The position numbers were made by a program, and so were the translations under genes. Shown here piece by piece: positions 16,614-28,112 of a stretch of 64,000 nt of DNA. The notes below the pieces were generated by a model. That model saw only the letters and a program-made list of their open reading frames with translations. It made no database searches and had not been told where the DNA came from. Numbering within the stretch: position 1 is the first letter of the stretch; each line of letters begins with the position of its first letter. The stretch is from an uncultured Lactobacillus sp. (GTDB lineage: Bacteria > Bacillota > Bacilli > Lactobacillales > Lactobacillaceae). The stretch is from assembly GCA_905204935.1 (NCBI GenBank), contig CAJLBJ010000001.1, positions 139,670 to 203,669 of the forward strand, read 5' to 3'.

Positions 16614-17978
16614 TTATTCATTTTCTAGCGAATTATTTTCTAACTTCTCCCGTCGCTTTAACATTTTAACTGCTTTAACATAAGAAAAGATTAACACTAC
16701 ACACGAACCGATCCACGCTAATGGACTAGCAAAACAAGCCCCCGCATAACCAAACGTTGTGGCCAAAAACAACGCAGCCAAGGTTCTCATCACTAACTCA
16801 GAAACACCGGCAATCGTTGGCACGATACTTTGTCCAAGGCCTTGTAAAGTGTAACGAATAATAAATAGGACCGCTAAAACCACATAAAACGTGCAGTTAA
16901 CGTTGAAATAAACCTGAGATAAATCTAAAACTTTTTGTTCTGAATGCCCTACAAAAAGCATCACCATTTCTTGGCCAAACTTCATGATCAACAAACCTGC
17001 AATAATACTAAAAGTACAAGAAACAAGTAGACATTGCTTAACACCTTGTAAAATTCGTCCGTATTTACGTGCCCCATAATTTTGAGCTGTAAATGTTGCC
17101 ATTGCAATTCCAAAAGACATCATCGGTAATGTTGCCACTTGATCAATCTTACTAGATGCTGTTGTAGCAGCAACAGCTGTCGTACCCAAACTATTTAATG
17201 CAGATTGGACCATAATCGAACCAATCGCAATAATCGATGCTTGAAACGCCATTGGCAAACCAACATAAAGATGTTGGCCGATTACTTTCCAAGTTACACT
17301 CTTAAAATCAGACCAATGAACTTGTAATAGCGGAATTTTACGGATGATATAGATAATGCATAAGAAAACAGAAAAAGTTTGTGCTACAATCGTTGCAATC
17401 CCTGCACCAGCAACGCCCCATTTAAATACAATGATAAATAATAATTCTAAAATAATATTAACTACAGCTGCAATAATCAAAAAATAAAGTGGTGTCCGAC
17501 TATCACCTAGTCCTCGAATCATATTGGCTAATAAGTTATATGCCATCGAAGCAATAATCCCACCTAAAATAATAGAAATAAAAATAAATGCATCATGCTC
17601 AATTTTTTTAGGTGTTTGCATCAACACTAAGATATCTTTAATAAAATACAAACTCAAAAAGGTTAAAATTACAGTAACAACTAAACTAATCATAATGCTT
17701 GCTGCAAAACTTTCTCGAACTTTACGATAGTCTCTAGCTCCAAAATGCTGTGCAGTCATGATGGCTAAACCAGCCGTTAATCCTTGTGCAAACCCGATGA
17801 TTAAAAATTGAATACTTCCGGTTGCACCTACAGCAGCTAAAGCATCGACACCTAATGTTTGTCCAACGATCAATGTGTCTGAAATTGTATATAACTGTTG
17901 AAATAAATTACCGATTAAAAGTGGTATTGCAAAGAATAAAATTAATTTAAGTGGATTTCCTTTAGTTAGTTCTTTCAA
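16614..17978 (-). CDS. MATE family efflux transporter
   Basis: This is a 454-aa multidrug/Na+-or-H+ antiporter of the MATE (NorM/DinF) superfamily with twelve hydrophobic segments. Recognisable segments are FFAIPLLIGNLFQQLYTISD, AQHFGARDYRKVRESF and its second-half counterpart AQNYGARKYGRILQGVKQ, showing the internal duplication of the family. The start codon is TTG, 8 nt after a GGGG box; an upstream ATG is out of frame. It lies 16 nt downstream of the LysR gene on the same strand, so the pair is likely one operon under that regulator. The substrate cannot be read from the sequence. Confidence 0.93.
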   Translation of the reverse strand: MKELTKGNPLKLILFFAIPLLIGNLFQQLYTISDTLIVGQTLGVDALAAVGATGSIQFLIIGFAQGLTAGLAIMTAQHFGARDYRKVRESFAASIMISLVVTVILTFLSLYFIKDILVLMQTPKKIEHDAFIFISIILGGIIASMAYNLLANMIRGLGDSRTPLYFLIIAAVVNIILELLFIIVFKWGVAGAGIATIVAQTFSVFLCIIYIIRKIPLLQVHWSDFKSVTWKVIGQHLYVGLPMAFQASIIAIGSIMVQSALNSLGTTAVAATTASSKIDQVATLPMMSFGIAMATFTAQNYGARKYGRILQGVKQCLLVSCTFSIIAGLLIMKFGQEMVMLFVGHSEQKVLDLSQVYFNVNCTFYVVLAVLFIIRYTLQGLGQSIVPTIAGVSELVMRTLAALFLATTFGYAGACFASPLAWIGSCVVLIFSYVKAVKMLKRREKLENNSLENE

Positions 17979-17994
17979 ATCTTCATCCCCTGTT

Positions 17995-18873
17995 TTAACA
18001 ATATTTTTCTTTTAAATAATTTTTAATCGTCTTAACAAAAGCCTTAGTCGAAGGTGTTTGTTGTGCTTCAAAATGCGTCACTAAACAAATTGTGCGGTAA
18101 AAGTCTTCGGCAAAAGGATAATGATTTACCTTACCCGAAAGCTTTTGTAAAGCTAATTCTGGTAAAATTCCCAAACCCAAACCACTTTCAACCATAGCAA
18201 TAATCGATGCATCATCGATACTATATTGAATTGAATTTAATGAAACATTATAAGTATCCAATGCTTTTTTAGTATCACGATCATAATCAATTTGTTGCAA
18301 AATAAAAGTTTCATTAGCAACATCAGCCAACGTGACAGTCTTTTTATTTTGGGGTACAAAATCTTGAGGTGTTACACAATAAATACGATCTTTGCATAAA
18401 GGTGTAACTTCTAAATTTTGTGAAATTGGTAAAGCACTAAAACCAACATCTAACATTCCCAAGCGGACCTGTTCAGCCACATCATTAAAGTCACCTTGAT
18501 TAACCGTCAATTCAATATCTGGATACTCTTTTTTAAAAGTATTAATAATATCTGGTAACCAGTTAATACAAACACTACTAAAAGCTCCGATTCTAACTCT
18601 TCCAGAATTCAATCCGTTAATATTTGCTGCTTCTTCATTAAGCTTTGCTTCTGTATTTAGTATTTCTTGAACAATCGGTAAAATTCTTCGTCCATCCGGT
18701 GTTAACGTCACACCTGTTCTATTTCTGATAAAGACCGCAAAACCAAGCTCTTTTTCAAATCCTGTAATCGAATGACTGATCGCTGAAGGGGTTACATTTA
18801 ATTCCTTAGCAGCAGCAACGAAGGTTTTTTGCTTGGCAACTTCACTAAATACTTGGTACGAAAAATTAGCCAT
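17995..18873 (-). CDS. LysR-type transcriptional regulator
   Basis: The 292-aa protein has an N-terminal winged helix-turn-helix (FSEVAKQKTFVAAAKELNVT then PSAISHSITGFEKELG) and a C-terminal co-inducer domain (residues about 90-290, starting RVRIGAFSSV). Length and layout are standard for LysR regulators. It probably controls the MATE transporter gene immediately downstream and its own promoter; a perfect palindrome lies 53-86 bp upstream of the start. The inducer is unknown. Confidence 0.93.
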   Translation of the reverse strand: MANFSYQVFSEVAKQKTFVAAAKELNVTPSAISHSITGFEKELGFAVFIRNRTGVTLTPDGRRILPIVQEILNTEAKLNEEAANINGLNSGRVRIGAFSSVCINWLPDIINTFKKEYPDIELTVNQGDFNDVAEQVRLGMLDVGFSALPISQNLEVTPLCKDRIYCVTPQDFVPQNKKTVTLADVANETFILQQIDYDRDTKKALDTYNVSLNSIQYSIDDASIIAMVESGLGLGILPELALQKLSGKVNHYPFAEDFYRTICLVTHFEAQQTPSTKAFVKTIKNYLKEKYC

Positions 18874-18925
18874 TTTATTATCTCACTTCCCCCATAAAAA
18901 TTTACGCAATTTCAAACTACTCTTA

Positions 18926-18974
18926 TTTAGGGTAAACGTCAACCCTTTTTTACCCTAAAAATACTATTTTACCC
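18926..18974. promoter_or_regulatory. LysR operator candidate (TTTACCC repeats)
   Basis: TTTAGGGTAAA (18926-18936) and TTTACCCTAAA (18949-18959) are perfect 11-bp inverted arms separated by 12 nt. A third half-site, TTTTACCC, follows at 18967-18974. The cluster lies just upstream of the lysR gene, as expected for an autoregulated LysR operator. Confidence 0.6.
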
Positions 18975-19036
18975 ATAAAATTTTGACGAATTTAAAAATT
19001 TATAAAAATTCATCACTCAAGGATAACAAAAGACAC

Positions 19037-19068
19037 AAAAAAGCGCAATTCTTTTTTTAGAAATGCGC
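19037..19068 (-). terminator. terminator of the purCSQLFMNHD operon
   Basis: The arms GCGCAATTC and GAAATGCGC (one mismatch) flank an 8-nt loop. On the minus strand six T residues follow. It lies 9 nt beyond the purD stop. Confidence 0.82.
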
Positions 19069-19076
19069 CCCTAATA

Positions 19077-20342
19077 TTAAAATTTATAATTTGTTGCTTT
19101 AAAGCCAATATCTTTACGATAAAAGCATCCATCAAAATCAAATTCATTCAAATACTGATAGGCTTGCTTTTGTGCTTGAATCAAGTTATCGCCTTGACTT
19201 ATAACCGTCAACAAACGTCCGCCATTGCCCATAAAAGCTTCGTCGTGACTTTTAACGTTGGCATAATCAATATCAATTACATCTGTTTTATTTAAAACAG
19301 GTAAAACTTGATTTTTAATTGGTTCTTTAGGATAACCATTTGCTGCTAAGACAACGCCTAATACAGCTTGTGAACTTTCTTTAATCTGTGGCAATTCCAA
19401 TTCGTTAACACAAGTATCTAGTAAGGTAAAGAAATCATTACTTATACGTGGTAAAATAACTTGCGTTTCAGGATCTCCTAATCTAACATTATATTCAATT
19501 ACTTTTGGGCCTTGCTTAGTTAAAATCAAACCAATATAGATAATTCCACAATATTGGTATTTTCCTTTGTTTAAACCAGCGATGGTTGGCTTAACCACTT
19601 GCGTTAGCATTTTTTGATAGTCACTTTCTAAAAGCTGTGGTACAGGGCTATAAGCTCCCATTCCTCCTGTATTAGGTCCTTGGTCATTATCAAATGCACG
19701 TTTATGGTCTTGTGCTAATGGTAAAACGCGCCAATTTTTTTGGTTGGTCAATACAAATAGTGAATATTCATCTCCATCTAAAAATTCTTCTAAAACAATT
19801 TGTTTTTGTCCTTTTTTAAACATTAATTTAATCTCTAAACAAGCTTCTTGCTTGGTTTGCGCAATAACCACACCTTTTCCAGCTGCAAGACCATCAGCTT
19901 TAATAACAACTGGCTCGCCAAATTGCTCTAAACCCGCAATCGCACTTTTAGAATCTTGATAAGTTGCAAATTTAGCTGTTGGAACTTGATATTTTTCCAT
20001 AAACCGCATTGCATAATCTTTAGAGCCTTCTAGTTGTGCTGCACGCTTGTTAGGACCTAAAATTTTTAAGCCATCAGCTTGAAACGAATCGACAATTCCT
20101 GCAACTAAAGCATTTTCTGGTCCTACAAAGGTCCACTCAATTTCATTTTCAATTACAAATCCTTTTAAAGCATCAAATGCCAATTCACAAATATCGACAG
20201 TTTGTATTCCATCATTTTGCATCCCGACATTTCCAGGGGCGCAAAAGACAGCTGCAACATGTGGACTTTGTAATAACGCCTTAGCAATTGCATGTTCGCG
20301 TCCGCCAGAACCAACTACTAAAATTTTGACATTATTTTTCAT
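19077..20342 (-). CDS. purD: phosphoribosylamine-glycine ligase
   Basis: GAR synthetase joins glycine to phosphoribosylamine with ATP, the second step of IMP synthesis. The roughly 421-aa protein has the N-terminal VVGSGGREHAIAKAL loop, the ATP-grasp core (VIKADGLAAGKGVVIA) and the GAR signature RLGDPETQVILPR. A GTG sits directly before the ATG (20345), so either codon could start translation; I prefer ATG, 10 nt from a GAGG box. It is the last gene of the operon, 17 nt after purH. A short C-terminus is normal. Confidence 0.96.
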   Translation of the reverse strand: MKNNVKILVVGSGGREHAIAKALLQSPHVAAVFCAPGNVGMQNDGIQTVDICELAFDALKGFVIENEIEWTFVGPENALVAGIVDSFQADGLKILGPNKRAAQLEGSKDYAMRFMEKYQVPTAKFATYQDSKSAIAGLEQFGEPVVIKADGLAAGKGVVIAQTKQEACLEIKLMFKKGQKQIVLEEFLDGDEYSLFVLTNQKNWRVLPLAQDHKRAFDNDQGPNTGGMGAYSPVPQLLESDYQKMLTQVVKPTIAGLNKGKYQYCGIIYIGLILTKQGPKVIEYNVRLGDPETQVILPRISNDFFTLLDTCVNELELPQIKESSQAVLGVVLAANGYPKEPIKNQVLPVLNKTDVIDIDYANVKSHDEAFMGNGGRLLTVISQGDNLIQAQKQAYQYLNEFDFDGCFYRKDIGFKATNYKF

Positions 20343-20359
20343 CACTTATCTACCTCAAA

Positions 20360-21898
20360 TTAGTGTCTAAAATGTCTAACACCAGTCATTACCATTGCAA
20401 TCCCATATTTATCTGCCATATCAATCGAAGCTTGGTCTTTGATTGAACCACCTGGTTGAACAATTGCCTTAATTCCATGCTTAGCTGCGTACTCTACGCA
20501 ATCATCCATTGGAAAAAATGCGTCACTAGCTAATACTGCTTTATCATCTAAATGATCTTGGGCATGCGCAATTGCTATTTTAGTTGAATCAATCCGATTT
20601 GGTTGTCCAGCTCCAATCCCCAATGTTTGTTTGTCATTTGCAACCACAATTGCATTTGATTTAGTATGTTTAACAGCTTTCCAAGCAAATTCTAGCGTTG
20701 CTAATTGTTCTTTAGTTGGAGCTACTTTGGTCACAACTTGCCAACTGCTAGGATCTTCTTTCAATACATCTTGTTCTTGTACTAATAATCCTCCCATTAC
20801 AGAAACAACCTCTAAACCAGTCTGTTCATCTTTAGTGCTAAAATCAAGTTCTAATAAACGAATATTTTTCTTTTGGGACAAAATAGCAAATGCTTCGGGT
20901 TCATAACTTGGAGCAATAATAATTTCCAAAAATAATTCATGCATCTTAGTCGCTGTTGCAACATCAACTGGACGATTTAACACAATGATACCGCCAAAAA
21001 TCGATATAGGATCAGCTTGATAAGCACGTTGCCAAGCTTCTAAAATAGTTTGTCCTTTACCAATCCCACAAGGATTCATGTGTTTTAAAGCTACGACCGT
21101 TGAACTGTCAAATTCCCGTGCAATTCTTAACGCAGCATCAGCATCTTTAATATTATTATAGGATAGCTGTTTGCCATGAAGCTGTTTAGCTGAAGAAACA
21201 GAGTATTTTTTAGGTAGGGCATCTTGATAGAACCATGCTTTTTGATGTCCATTTTCACCATAGCGCATCTCTTGTTCTAAATCATAAGTTAAGGTCAATT
21301 TTTCTGGGGCCGTTTTTCCTACTTGTTCAGTTAGATATTGCGCAATCAACGCATCATAAGCGGCAGTATGTCTAAATGCTTTAGCAGCCAACTCAAAGCG
21401 TAATTGATGACTTGTATTTCCTTGATTGTTTATTTCTTCTAAGACACGTGTATAATCATCACTGTCAACTACAACCGTTACGTCTTGATGATTTTTAGCA
21501 GCAGAGCGTACCATGCTAGGACCACCTATATCGATATTTTCAATCGCATCAGCTAAAGTCACATTTTGTTTAGCGATTGTCTGCTTAAATGGATATAAGT
21601 TAACACAGACCAAATCAATCGGCGTAATTTGTAATTCTTCCATTTTTGCAACATGTTGGACCACATCTCTTCGTCCTAATATTGCTCCATGAATATATGG
21701 ATTCAAAGTTTTAACACGTCCATCCATAATTTCTGGAAATCCGGTAACATCTTCAACACTAATTGTTGCAATTCCAGATTGCTCTAAAACTTTTTTTGTC
21801 CCACCAGTTGAGATAATTTCAAAATCATTTGCGATTAATCCTTTGACAAATTCAACTAAATTTGTTTTATCTGATACACTAATTAAAGCTCGTTTCAT
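20360..21898 (-). CDS. purH: bifunctional AICAR formyltransferase / IMP cyclohydrolase
   Basis: PurH performs the last two steps to IMP: formyl transfer from 10-formyl-tetrahydrofolate to AICAR, then ring closure. The N-terminal cyclohydrolase (MGS-like) domain begins [19 protein letters not shown] and has the ISTGGT and [14 protein letters not shown] motifs. The transformylase domain includes [11 protein letters not shown] with the catalytic Lys-His pair and the terminal DGxxxP-like QPGGSIKD region. The 512-aa length is standard. It follows purN by 13 nt. Confidence 0.97.
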   Translation of the reverse strand: MKRALISVSDKTNLVEFVKGLIANDFEIISTGGTKKVLEQSGIATISVEDVTGFPEIMDGRVKTLNPYIHGAILGRRDVVQHVAKMEELQITPIDLVCVNLYPFKQTIAKQNVTLADAIENIDIGGPSMVRSAAKNHQDVTVVVDSDDYTRVLEEINNQGNTSHQLRFELAAKAFRHTAAYDALIAQYLTEQVGKTAPEKLTLTYDLEQEMRYGENGHQKAWFYQDALPKKYSVSSAKQLHGKQLSYNNIKDADAALRIAREFDSSTVVALKHMNPCGIGKGQTILEAWQRAYQADPISIFGGIIVLNRPVDVATATKMHELFLEIIIAPSYEPEAFAILSQKKNIRLLELDFSTKDEQTGLEVVSVMGGLLVQEQDVLKEDPSSWQVVTKVAPTKEQLATLEFAWKAVKHTKSNAIVVANDKQTLGIGAGQPNRIDSTKIAIAHAQDHLDDKAVLASDAFFPMDDCVEYAAKHGIKAIVQPGGSIKDQASIDMADKYGIAMVMTGVRHFRH

Positions 21899-21911
21899 GA
21901 AAAATTTCTCC

Positions 21912-22478
21912 TTATCTTTTCTCTAAAATCTGGGCTAACACTCTTGGATACATTCGATGCTCACATGCATGAACTCTTTGCTCTAATGTTTCTAAAGTAT
22001 CATCAGCTAAAATAGCAACATGCTCTTGGGCAATAATTGGACCTGAATCGACACCTGAATCAATATAATGAATCGTCACACCTGTTTTTTGCTTGCCATC
22101 TGCCAATGCACGTTCAATAGAATGAAGTCCCGGATACTCAGGTAAATACGCCGGATGAATATTAACAATCTTACCTTCATATTTACTCAAAATCAGTGGC
22201 CCAATCACACGCATATAACCAGCTAAAGCTATAAAATCGATATTTTCTTGTTCTAAAAGCTGAGCAATCTTTTTTTCGTACAGTCCTTTTCCGCCACATT
22301 CTTTAACGGTAAAACTAACCGTTTTGATCTTATATTTCTTAGCTCGCTCAATTACATAAGCATCTGGGTGGTCACAAAACAATAGCACCAAATTTCCAGC
22401 AATCTTTTTTGCTTGAAAAGCTTGGGCTAACACTTCAAAGTTAGAGCCATTTCCTGATGCAAAAATTGCTACTCGCAC
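21912..22478 (-). CDS. purN: phosphoribosylglycinamide formyltransferase
   Basis: GAR transformylase transfers a formyl group from 10-formyl-tetrahydrofolate to GAR. The 188-aa protein has the phosphate loop [12 protein letters not shown] (residues 6-17), the catalytic Asn-x-His in [13 protein letters not shown], and the Asp of [12 protein letters not shown]. It is the folate-dependent form; no purT is seen in the window. It lies 10 nt downstream of purM. Confidence 0.97.
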   Translation of the reverse strand: MRVAIFASGNGSNFEVLAQAFQAKKIAGNLVLLFCDHPDAYVIERAKKYKIKTVSFTVKECGGKGLYEKKIAQLLEQENIDFIALAGYMRVIGPLILSKYEGKIVNIHPAYLPEYPGLHSIERALADGKQKTGVTIHYIDSGVDSGPIIAQEHVAILADDTLETLEQRVHACEHRMYPRVLAQILEKR

Positions 22479-22488
22479 ATCTATCGCC

Positions 22489-23523
22489 TCACTTAATTAC
22501 TATCTTTGTAGCATTTGTTGGCCTTTCTTGCAAAATGCCAATTTGCCAAACTTGTTGACCATTTGACGTCAAAATTTCTGTTACTTGCTTAACATTTTCT
22601 TTTGACACAGCTAATACCAAGCCAATTCCCATATTAAATGTTTCTAAACAGTCCTTAGTATTTAACTCACCTAATCCTTTAAGGTAAGTAAAGATTGGCG
22701 GAATTGTCCAGTTCATTTCAATTTGCGCTTGTAAATCATCATTAAACATCCGTGGTATATTTTCAATCAATCCTCCACCAGTAATATGGGCAATACCATG
22801 AACAAGTTTTTGTCTGACAAGTGGTAACACTGACTTTACATAGATTTTTGTTGGTTCTAAAAGAGCTGCTCCTAAAGTTTGCCCTCCTAATTTTTCAGGC
22901 TTACTATCCAAAGCTATGGCATGATCTTTAAAGACGATTTGACGAACTAAAGAAAACCCATTTGAATGTAAACCACTTGAAGCTAAACCTAGTAAAATAT
23001 CTCCTTTTTGTGGCATATCAGCCGTTAATAAATCCTTTTTTTCAGCTGCTCCAGTTGCAAAACCTGCTACATCATACTCATCAAAGCTATACATATCAGG
23101 CATCTCTGCTGTTTCACCACCAACTAATGCACAATTGGCTTGTTTACATCCTTGAGCTATTCCTGCTACAATTTGTGCCATCTTAGCTGGATCATTATGT
23201 CCTGTAGCAATATAGTCTAAAAAATAAAGCGGTTCTGCTCCCTGAGCTAAAATATCATTAACACACATCGCTACACAATCAATTCCGATGGTATCATGTT
23301 TGTTAAGCATTTGAGCAATCAGTAATTTAGTTCCTACACCATCACTTCCAGATACTAAAACGGGATGTTTTAAGTTTAAGGCACTCAAATCAAACATTCC
23401 ACCAAAGCTTCCGATTTGTCCCATCACACCTAATCGAGTGGTACTTTGAACATCAGCTTTGATTCTTTTTACTAATTCATAACCGGCAGTTACATCTACT
23501 CCAGCTTCTTGATATCGACTCAT
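22489..23523 (-). CDS. purM: phosphoribosylformylglycinamidine cyclo-ligase
   Basis: AIR synthetase closes the imidazole ring using ATP. The 344-aa protein shows the opening [19 protein letters not shown], the [14 protein letters not shown] loop with the catalytic-site Asp, the [10 protein letters not shown] strand and the GGETAEMPD motif of the PurM/PurL superfamily. Its ATG abuts the purF stop codon with no gap, so translation is probably coupled. Confidence 0.97.
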   Translation of the reverse strand: MSRYQEAGVDVTAGYELVKRIKADVQSTTRLGVMGQIGSFGGMFDLSALNLKHPVLVSGSDGVGTKLLIAQMLNKHDTIGIDCVAMCVNDILAQGAEPLYFLDYIATGHNDPAKMAQIVAGIAQGCKQANCALVGGETAEMPDMYSFDEYDVAGFATGAAEKKDLLTADMPQKGDILLGLASSGLHSNGFSLVRQIVFKDHAIALDSKPEKLGGQTLGAALLEPTKIYVKSVLPLVRQKLVHGIAHITGGGLIENIPRMFNDDLQAQIEMNWTIPPIFTYLKGLGELNTKDCLETFNMGIGLVLAVSKENVKQVTEILTSNGQQVWQIGILQERPTNATKIVIK

Positions 23524-24978
23524 TTAGCATTGTTCCTTTCGTAAAGTTTGTTGTTGCAAAGATTTTAAATAATCGGCTTCATAATCGTATAATGGCGTTG
23601 GATATTGACCATCAAAATAAGCTACTGTCAACCCACCATTTGGATATTTGTTAGCATTTGGAATAGAAATGGCTTTAATTAGACTTTCAATACTTAAAAA
23701 CTCTAAAGAATCCGCTCCAATAACCCGACACATTTCTTCTACACTATGATTAGCCGCCAAGAGTTCTGATCTAGTCGAAACATCAATTCCATAAAAACAA
23801 GGATACTTAAATGGTGGACTTGCAATCCGCATATGAACTTCAACAGCTCCCGCATCACGTAAAAGCTTAACAATTTGTTTAGAAGTTGTGCCACGTACAA
23901 TTGAGTCATCGACAATAACAATGCTTTTGCCTTCAACCACACCACGCACAGCCGACAGTTTCATCTTAACTCCGCGTTCGCGTAATTCTTGTGTCGGTTG
24001 AATAAAAGTTCTAGCAATATATTGACTCTTAATTAACCCCATTTCATAAGGCAAGCCAGCCGCTTCAGCATAGCCCGAGGCAGCCGAAAGTGAAGAATTA
24101 GGCACACCAATAACCATATCGGCTTTTTGTGTGGGATGTTCTTTAGCCAACAAACGCCCCATTTGTTTGCGTGCATTATGAACTGTCACTCCATGAATAA
24201 TTGAATCAGGCCGAGCAAAATAGACATATTCCATCGAGCAAACAGCTAATTGTGTATCTTTAGTGAAGCAGTCGATTTTCAAACCATCTTTATCGATAAT
24301 AATTAATTCGCCTGGCATTACATCTCTAACAAATTGGGCACCGATTACATCCAAAGCGCACGTTTCGCTAGCAACAATATACGCTTCATTTAACTTACCG
24401 ATTACAAGTGGCCTAAAACCATTAGGATCAAGTGCCGCAATCAAACGATCTTTTTGCAATAATAAGAAAGCAAAACCGCCCTTCACCTCAGTCAAACTTT
24501 GCTTTAATGCCGTAATAAAGTCACAATCCTGTTTTTGACGAATCAAATGAATTAAAATTTCGGTATCTGAATTCGATTGAAAAACCGCACCGTTTTTTTC
24601 AAGTCTTCTTTTTAAGGATTTAGCATTCGTCAAATTTCCATTATGTGCCAAAGCAATATCACCATCATAAAAATGAAACAAAAATGGTTGAACATTTGCA
24701 ATCGAATTGCTTCCACTCGTACCATAACGGACATGCCCAATTGCTGCTTTTCCTACTAATCGAGTCAGATCGGTTGGATTGGAAAAGACATCAGCTAACA
24801 AACCTCTGTCACGATGTTGATACAATCTCATTCCATCACTTGAAACAATCCCTGCACCTTCTTGTCCCCGATGTTGCAAAGTATGCAAGCCAAAATAAGT
24901 CAATTGACTGGCTTGGCTAGCACCAAAAACTCCAAAAACACCACATTCTTCATTTAATCCTTTGATTTCATTAAACAA
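23524..24978 (-). CDS. purF: amidophosphoribosyltransferase
   Basis: PurF commits PRPP to purine synthesis. The Ntn glutaminase domain follows a short propeptide, with the nucleophile at Cys12 (LNEECGVFG), HVRYGTSG and HNGNL. The PRPP loop is [16 protein letters not shown]. Bacillus PurF carries a [4Fe-4S] cluster with two ligands in a C-terminal Cys-x2-Cys; here the matching segment reads [11 protein letters not shown] without cysteines, so the cluster is probably absent. The 484-aa length is typical. The start overlaps the end of purL by 25 nt. Confidence 0.97.
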   Translation of the reverse strand: MFNEIKGLNEECGVFGVFGASQASQLTYFGLHTLQHRGQEGAGIVSSDGMRLYQHRDRGLLADVFSNPTDLTRLVGKAAIGHVRYGTSGSNSIANVQPFLFHFYDGDIALAHNGNLTNAKSLKRRLEKNGAVFQSNSDTEILIHLIRQKQDCDFITALKQSLTEVKGGFAFLLLQKDRLIAALDPNGFRPLVIGKLNEAYIVASETCALDVIGAQFVRDVMPGELIIIDKDGLKIDCFTKDTQLAVCSMEYVYFARPDSIIHGVTVHNARKQMGRLLAKEHPTQKADMVIGVPNSSLSAASGYAEAAGLPYEMGLIKSQYIARTFIQPTQELRERGVKMKLSAVRGVVEGKSIVIVDDSIVRGTTSKQIVKLLRDAGAVEVHMRIASPPFKYPCFYGIDVSTRSELLAANHSVEEMCRVIGADSLEFLSIESLIKAISIPNANKYPNGGLTVAYFDGQYPTPLYDYEADYLKSLQQQTLRKEQC

Positions 24979-27176
24979 GGTATTGCCTCCTTCCAGAGTT
25001 TTTGTGCTTTAGCAACTTCGATTTTCCATGTATCATCTAACGTCATAATTTCTAAATCAGCTTGAGCGCTAACTTCTCCAATCAACATAGCATCATCTTG
25101 CATGATTGCTTCAAATTCGGCTTGCTTTTCTTTAGATACACTAACTACAAAACGACCAGCAGTTTCACTAAAAAGTTGTGCTGCTCTAAAAGGTACGCTA
25201 ACTTTAAGACCAAATTGTGTTTCAAAGATTTTTTCAGCCAAGCAAATTGCTAATCCACCTTCACTTATATCGTGACAGCTTTTTACTAAACCTTGTTGCA
25301 TCGCACCTAATAACCGTTTCATATAGGCATTTATTTTAACTAAATCAAGTGAGGTTAAAGTGCCAGAGATTTCACCTAAAAGTAGCTTTTGCAATTCAGA
25401 GCCACTGTAATCTTCACCCGTTTGTCCTATCAAATAAACTTGATCATGTATGTCTTGAACCTTGCTTTTTACTAAGTATTGCAAATCATCAAGTAAACCA
25501 ACCATTCCAACCATTGGAGTCGGATAAATAGCTTTTCCGTTATTTTCGTTATATAAAGATACATTCCCTGAAATAACTGGCGTATCAAAAATCCGACAAG
25601 CTTGTGCCATTCCTTGTACAGATTCATATAATTGCCAATAAATTTCTGGATCATTTGGATCACCATAATTTAAACAATCTGTCATCGCAAGTGGTAATGC
25701 TCCACTAGCAATAACATTAGCACACGCTTCAACTACCGCCATTTGCCCACCAATTTTAGGATCTAAATAAACAAAGCGCCCATTTCCATCAGTTGTCATC
25801 GCTAAAGCTTTTTTAGTGCCGCGAATTCGAATGACCCCTGCATCACTTCCTGGCCCAACAACTGTACAAGTTCTAACCTGAGAATCATAAGTTTGAGTAA
25901 ACATTTCTTTTGATGCAATTGTTGGTTGTTGCAACATTTTAATAAATACCGCTTTACTATCGGTAATTTCTGGATACCAGTTTGCTGTTTTTTTAGCATC
26001 TAAATAATATTTAGGAACGCGTTGTTGACTAGGCTCTTCCAAAACATCATCAGTTAAACTCGAGACTGGAATATTAGCTACAACTTCACCATGATGATAT
26101 AAAACATAATCATGTCCCTTGGTTACTCGACCAATTACAACAGCTTCTAGTTCATATCTTTCAAATAATTCTTTGACATCTTGTTCATGACCTTGACGTA
26201 CGCAAAGTAACATGCGTTCTTGAGATTCACTTAACATAATTTCATAAGCAGACATATTAGGTTCGCGTTGTGGCACATCATCAAGTGTCAACTCTAACCC
26301 GCTATTTGCTTTAGCTGCCATTTCACAACTCGAAGAAACAATCCCGGCTGCTCCCATATCTTGAATTCCAACTAGCCAATCAGCATGCTTGCTAGTTAAT
26401 TCTAAGCAAGCTTCCATCAAAAGTTTTTCCATGAACGGATCGCCTACCTGGACAGCTGAACGTTGCGTTTCTTTATCATCAGCAAAATCTGCCGAGGCAA
26501 ATGTTGCCCCATGGATACCATCTCGTCCAGTCTTTGCGCCCACATACATAACTGCATTCCCAATGCCAGTAGCTCGTCCTTTTTGCATGTCTTTTTGTTC
26601 CATCAATCCTACACTCATAGCATTGACCAAACAATTTCCGGTATAGCATTCATCAAAGGTGATTTCGCCACCAACAGTCGGTATCCCCATGCAATTACCA
26701 TAACCACCAATTCCAGCTACAACTTCATTGATCAGATACTTAGTACGCGGGTTATTTATTTCACCAAAATGTAACGAATCCAACGAGGCGATTGGTCGTG
26801 CTCCCATACTAAAAATATCTCGCAAAATACCACCAACACCCGTTGCAGCACCTTGATAAGGTTCAACTGCAGAAGGATGATTATGACTTTCCGCTTTAAA
26901 AACAACCGCCTGTCCATCTCCAATATCTACAATGCCAGCACCTTCACCAGGTCCTTGCAAGACTCGTTCATTTTCATTTGGAAAAAGACGTAAGACCGGT
27001 TTTGATTTTTTATAAGAACAATGTTCACTCCACATAACAGAAAACAAACCTGTTTCTGTATAATTAGGCAACCGATGCAACAATTTTTCACAAATATAAT
27101 CGTATTCTTTTTGAGTTAATCCCCACTCCAAGTAAGGCTTTTGTTCTTTAATTTGTTGCGGTGTTAGTTCAGCCAT
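24954..27176 (-). CDS. purL: phosphoribosylformylglycinamidine synthase subunit PurL
   Basis: PurL is the ATP-dependent synthase subunit that, with PurQ and PurS, converts FGAR to FGAM. The roughly 740-aa small-type protein has the [11 protein letters not shown] helix, the [20 protein letters not shown] signature, [10 protein letters not shown], and the second-half repeat [12 protein letters not shown] start at MAELTPQQ, whose ATG overlaps the purQ stop (TAATG); an ATG two codons upstream (27182) is only 4 nt from the GGGAG box. The end overlaps purF by 25 nt. Confidence 0.97.
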   Translation of the reverse strand: MAELTPQQIKEQKPYLEWGLTQKEYDYICEKLLHRLPNYTETGLFSVMWSEHCSYKKSKPVLRLFPNENERVLQGPGEGAGIVDIGDGQAVVFKAESHNHPSAVEPYQGAATGVGGILRDIFSMGARPIASLDSLHFGEINNPRTKYLINEVVAGIGGYGNCMGIPTVGGEITFDECYTGNCLVNAMSVGLMEQKDMQKGRATGIGNAVMYVGAKTGRDGIHGATFASADFADDKETQRSAVQVGDPFMEKLLMEACLELTSKHADWLVGIQDMGAAGIVSSSCEMAAKANSGLELTLDDVPQREPNMSAYEIMLSESQERMLLCVRQGHEQDVKELFERYELEAVVIGRVTKGHDYVLYHHGEVVANIPVSSLTDDVLEEPSQQRVPKYYLDAKKTANWYPEITDSKAVFIKMLQQPTIASKEMFTQTYDSQVRTCTVVGPGSDAGVIRIRGTKKALAMTTDGNGRFVYLDPKIGGQMAVVEACANVIASGALPLAMTDCLNYGDPNDPEIYWQLYESVQGMAQACRIFDTPVISGNVSLYNENNGKAIYPTPMVGMVGLLDDLQYLVKSKVQDIHDQVYLIGQTGEDYSGSELQKLLLGEISGTLTSLDLVKINAYMKRLLGAMQQGLVKSCHDISEGGLAICLAEKIFETQFGLKVSVPFRAAQLFSETAGRFVVSVSKEKQAEFEAIMQDDAMLIGEVSAQADLEIMTLDDTWKIEVAKAQKLWKEAIPCLMKSKD

Positions 27177-27862
27177 TAACATTTCTCTCCCATCTTAATA
27201 GTTTGATTTTCCAACAACGATTTAAATAAGCGTAAACCATCCTCATTACCCAAAAGCGCTTCAACTGCTCGTTCCGGATGAGGCATCATACCTAAAACAT
27301 TACCAGCCTTATTAGTTATTCCTGCAATATTGTTTAAGCTACCATTAGGATTTTCTTGACTATAGCGAAAGACAACTTGCTGATTATCTTCAATTTCTTT
27401 GAGCGTCTCTTCATCTGCATAAAAACTACCATCTGCATGAGCAATCGGTAATTTAATTTTTTCATTAGCTTTATATTGAGTCGTAAATGGTGTTTGATTA
27501 TTGACGACTTCTAGTTCAATTGTCTTACAAATAAATTTCAAACTATCATTTTGTTTGAGTGCACCTGGTAACAAACCAGCTTCTGTTAAAATCTGAAATC
27601 CATTGCATGTCCCAAATACTGGCTTACCAGCATTAGCAAATTCAATAATTGCAGGCATGATATTGGTGAAACGCGCAATTGCACCACATCGCAAATAATC
27701 TCCATAAGAAAAACCTCCTGGTAGCATAACCGCATCAAAACCAGCTAAGCTTTTTTGTTTATGTGAGACATACTCGACATCAGCACCACAAACAGTATGT
27801 AATGCTTCATACAAATCAATATCACAATTTGAACCAGGAAAAACTACCACCGCAATTTTCAT
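27176..27862 (-). CDS. purQ: phosphoribosylformylglycinamidine synthase subunit PurQ
   Basis: PurQ is the glutaminase subunit that feeds ammonia to PurL. The 228-aa class I amidotransferase begins [20 protein letters not shown] and has the catalytic Cys in FGTCNGFQ and the His/Glu pair in PHPERA. The [16 protein letters not shown] segment is a PurQ hallmark. It begins 2 nt after purS and shares one base with purL. Confidence 0.97.
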   Translation of the reverse strand: MKIAVVVFPGSNCDIDLYEALHTVCGADVEYVSHKQKSLAGFDAVMLPGGFSYGDYLRCGAIARFTNIMPAIIEFANAGKPVFGTCNGFQILTEAGLLPGALKQNDSLKFICKTIELEVVNNQTPFTTQYKANEKIKLPIAHADGSFYADEETLKEIEDNQQVVFRYSQENPNGSLNNIAGITNKAGNVLGMMPHPERAVEALLGNEDGLRLFKSLLENQTIKMGEKC

Positions 27863-27864
27863 CT

Positions 27865-28110
27865 TTAGTCCTCCATTAATTCATAATGATACGTTTCAAG
27901 ATTGAAGTTCACTAAAAGTTGTTCAGAAATTTCCTTAACAGCTTGCGCAACTTCTTTTTTATTTTCATCAATTTGAACATCAAAAAATTTTCCCACTTTG
28001 ATCGAAACAACTTCATCATGCCCTAAAGATAAAACTGCATCTTTAATTGCTTCGCCTTGCGGATCAAAAACCGATTGCTTATATGTGACATAAATTCTAA
28101 CATTAACCAT
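27865..28110 (-). CDS. purS: phosphoribosylformylglycinamidine synthase subunit PurS
   Basis: PurS is the small structural subunit bridging PurL and PurQ. The 81-aa length, the [20 protein letters not shown] start and the [20 protein letters not shown] middle are typical. Gaps to purC and purQ are only 2 nt, indicating tight coupling. Confidence 0.96.
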   Translation of the reverse strand: MVNVRIYVTYKQSVFDPQGEAIKDAVLSLGHDEVVSIKVGKFFDVQIDENKKEVAQAVKEISEQLLVNFNLETYHYELMED

Positions 28111-28112
28111 AA

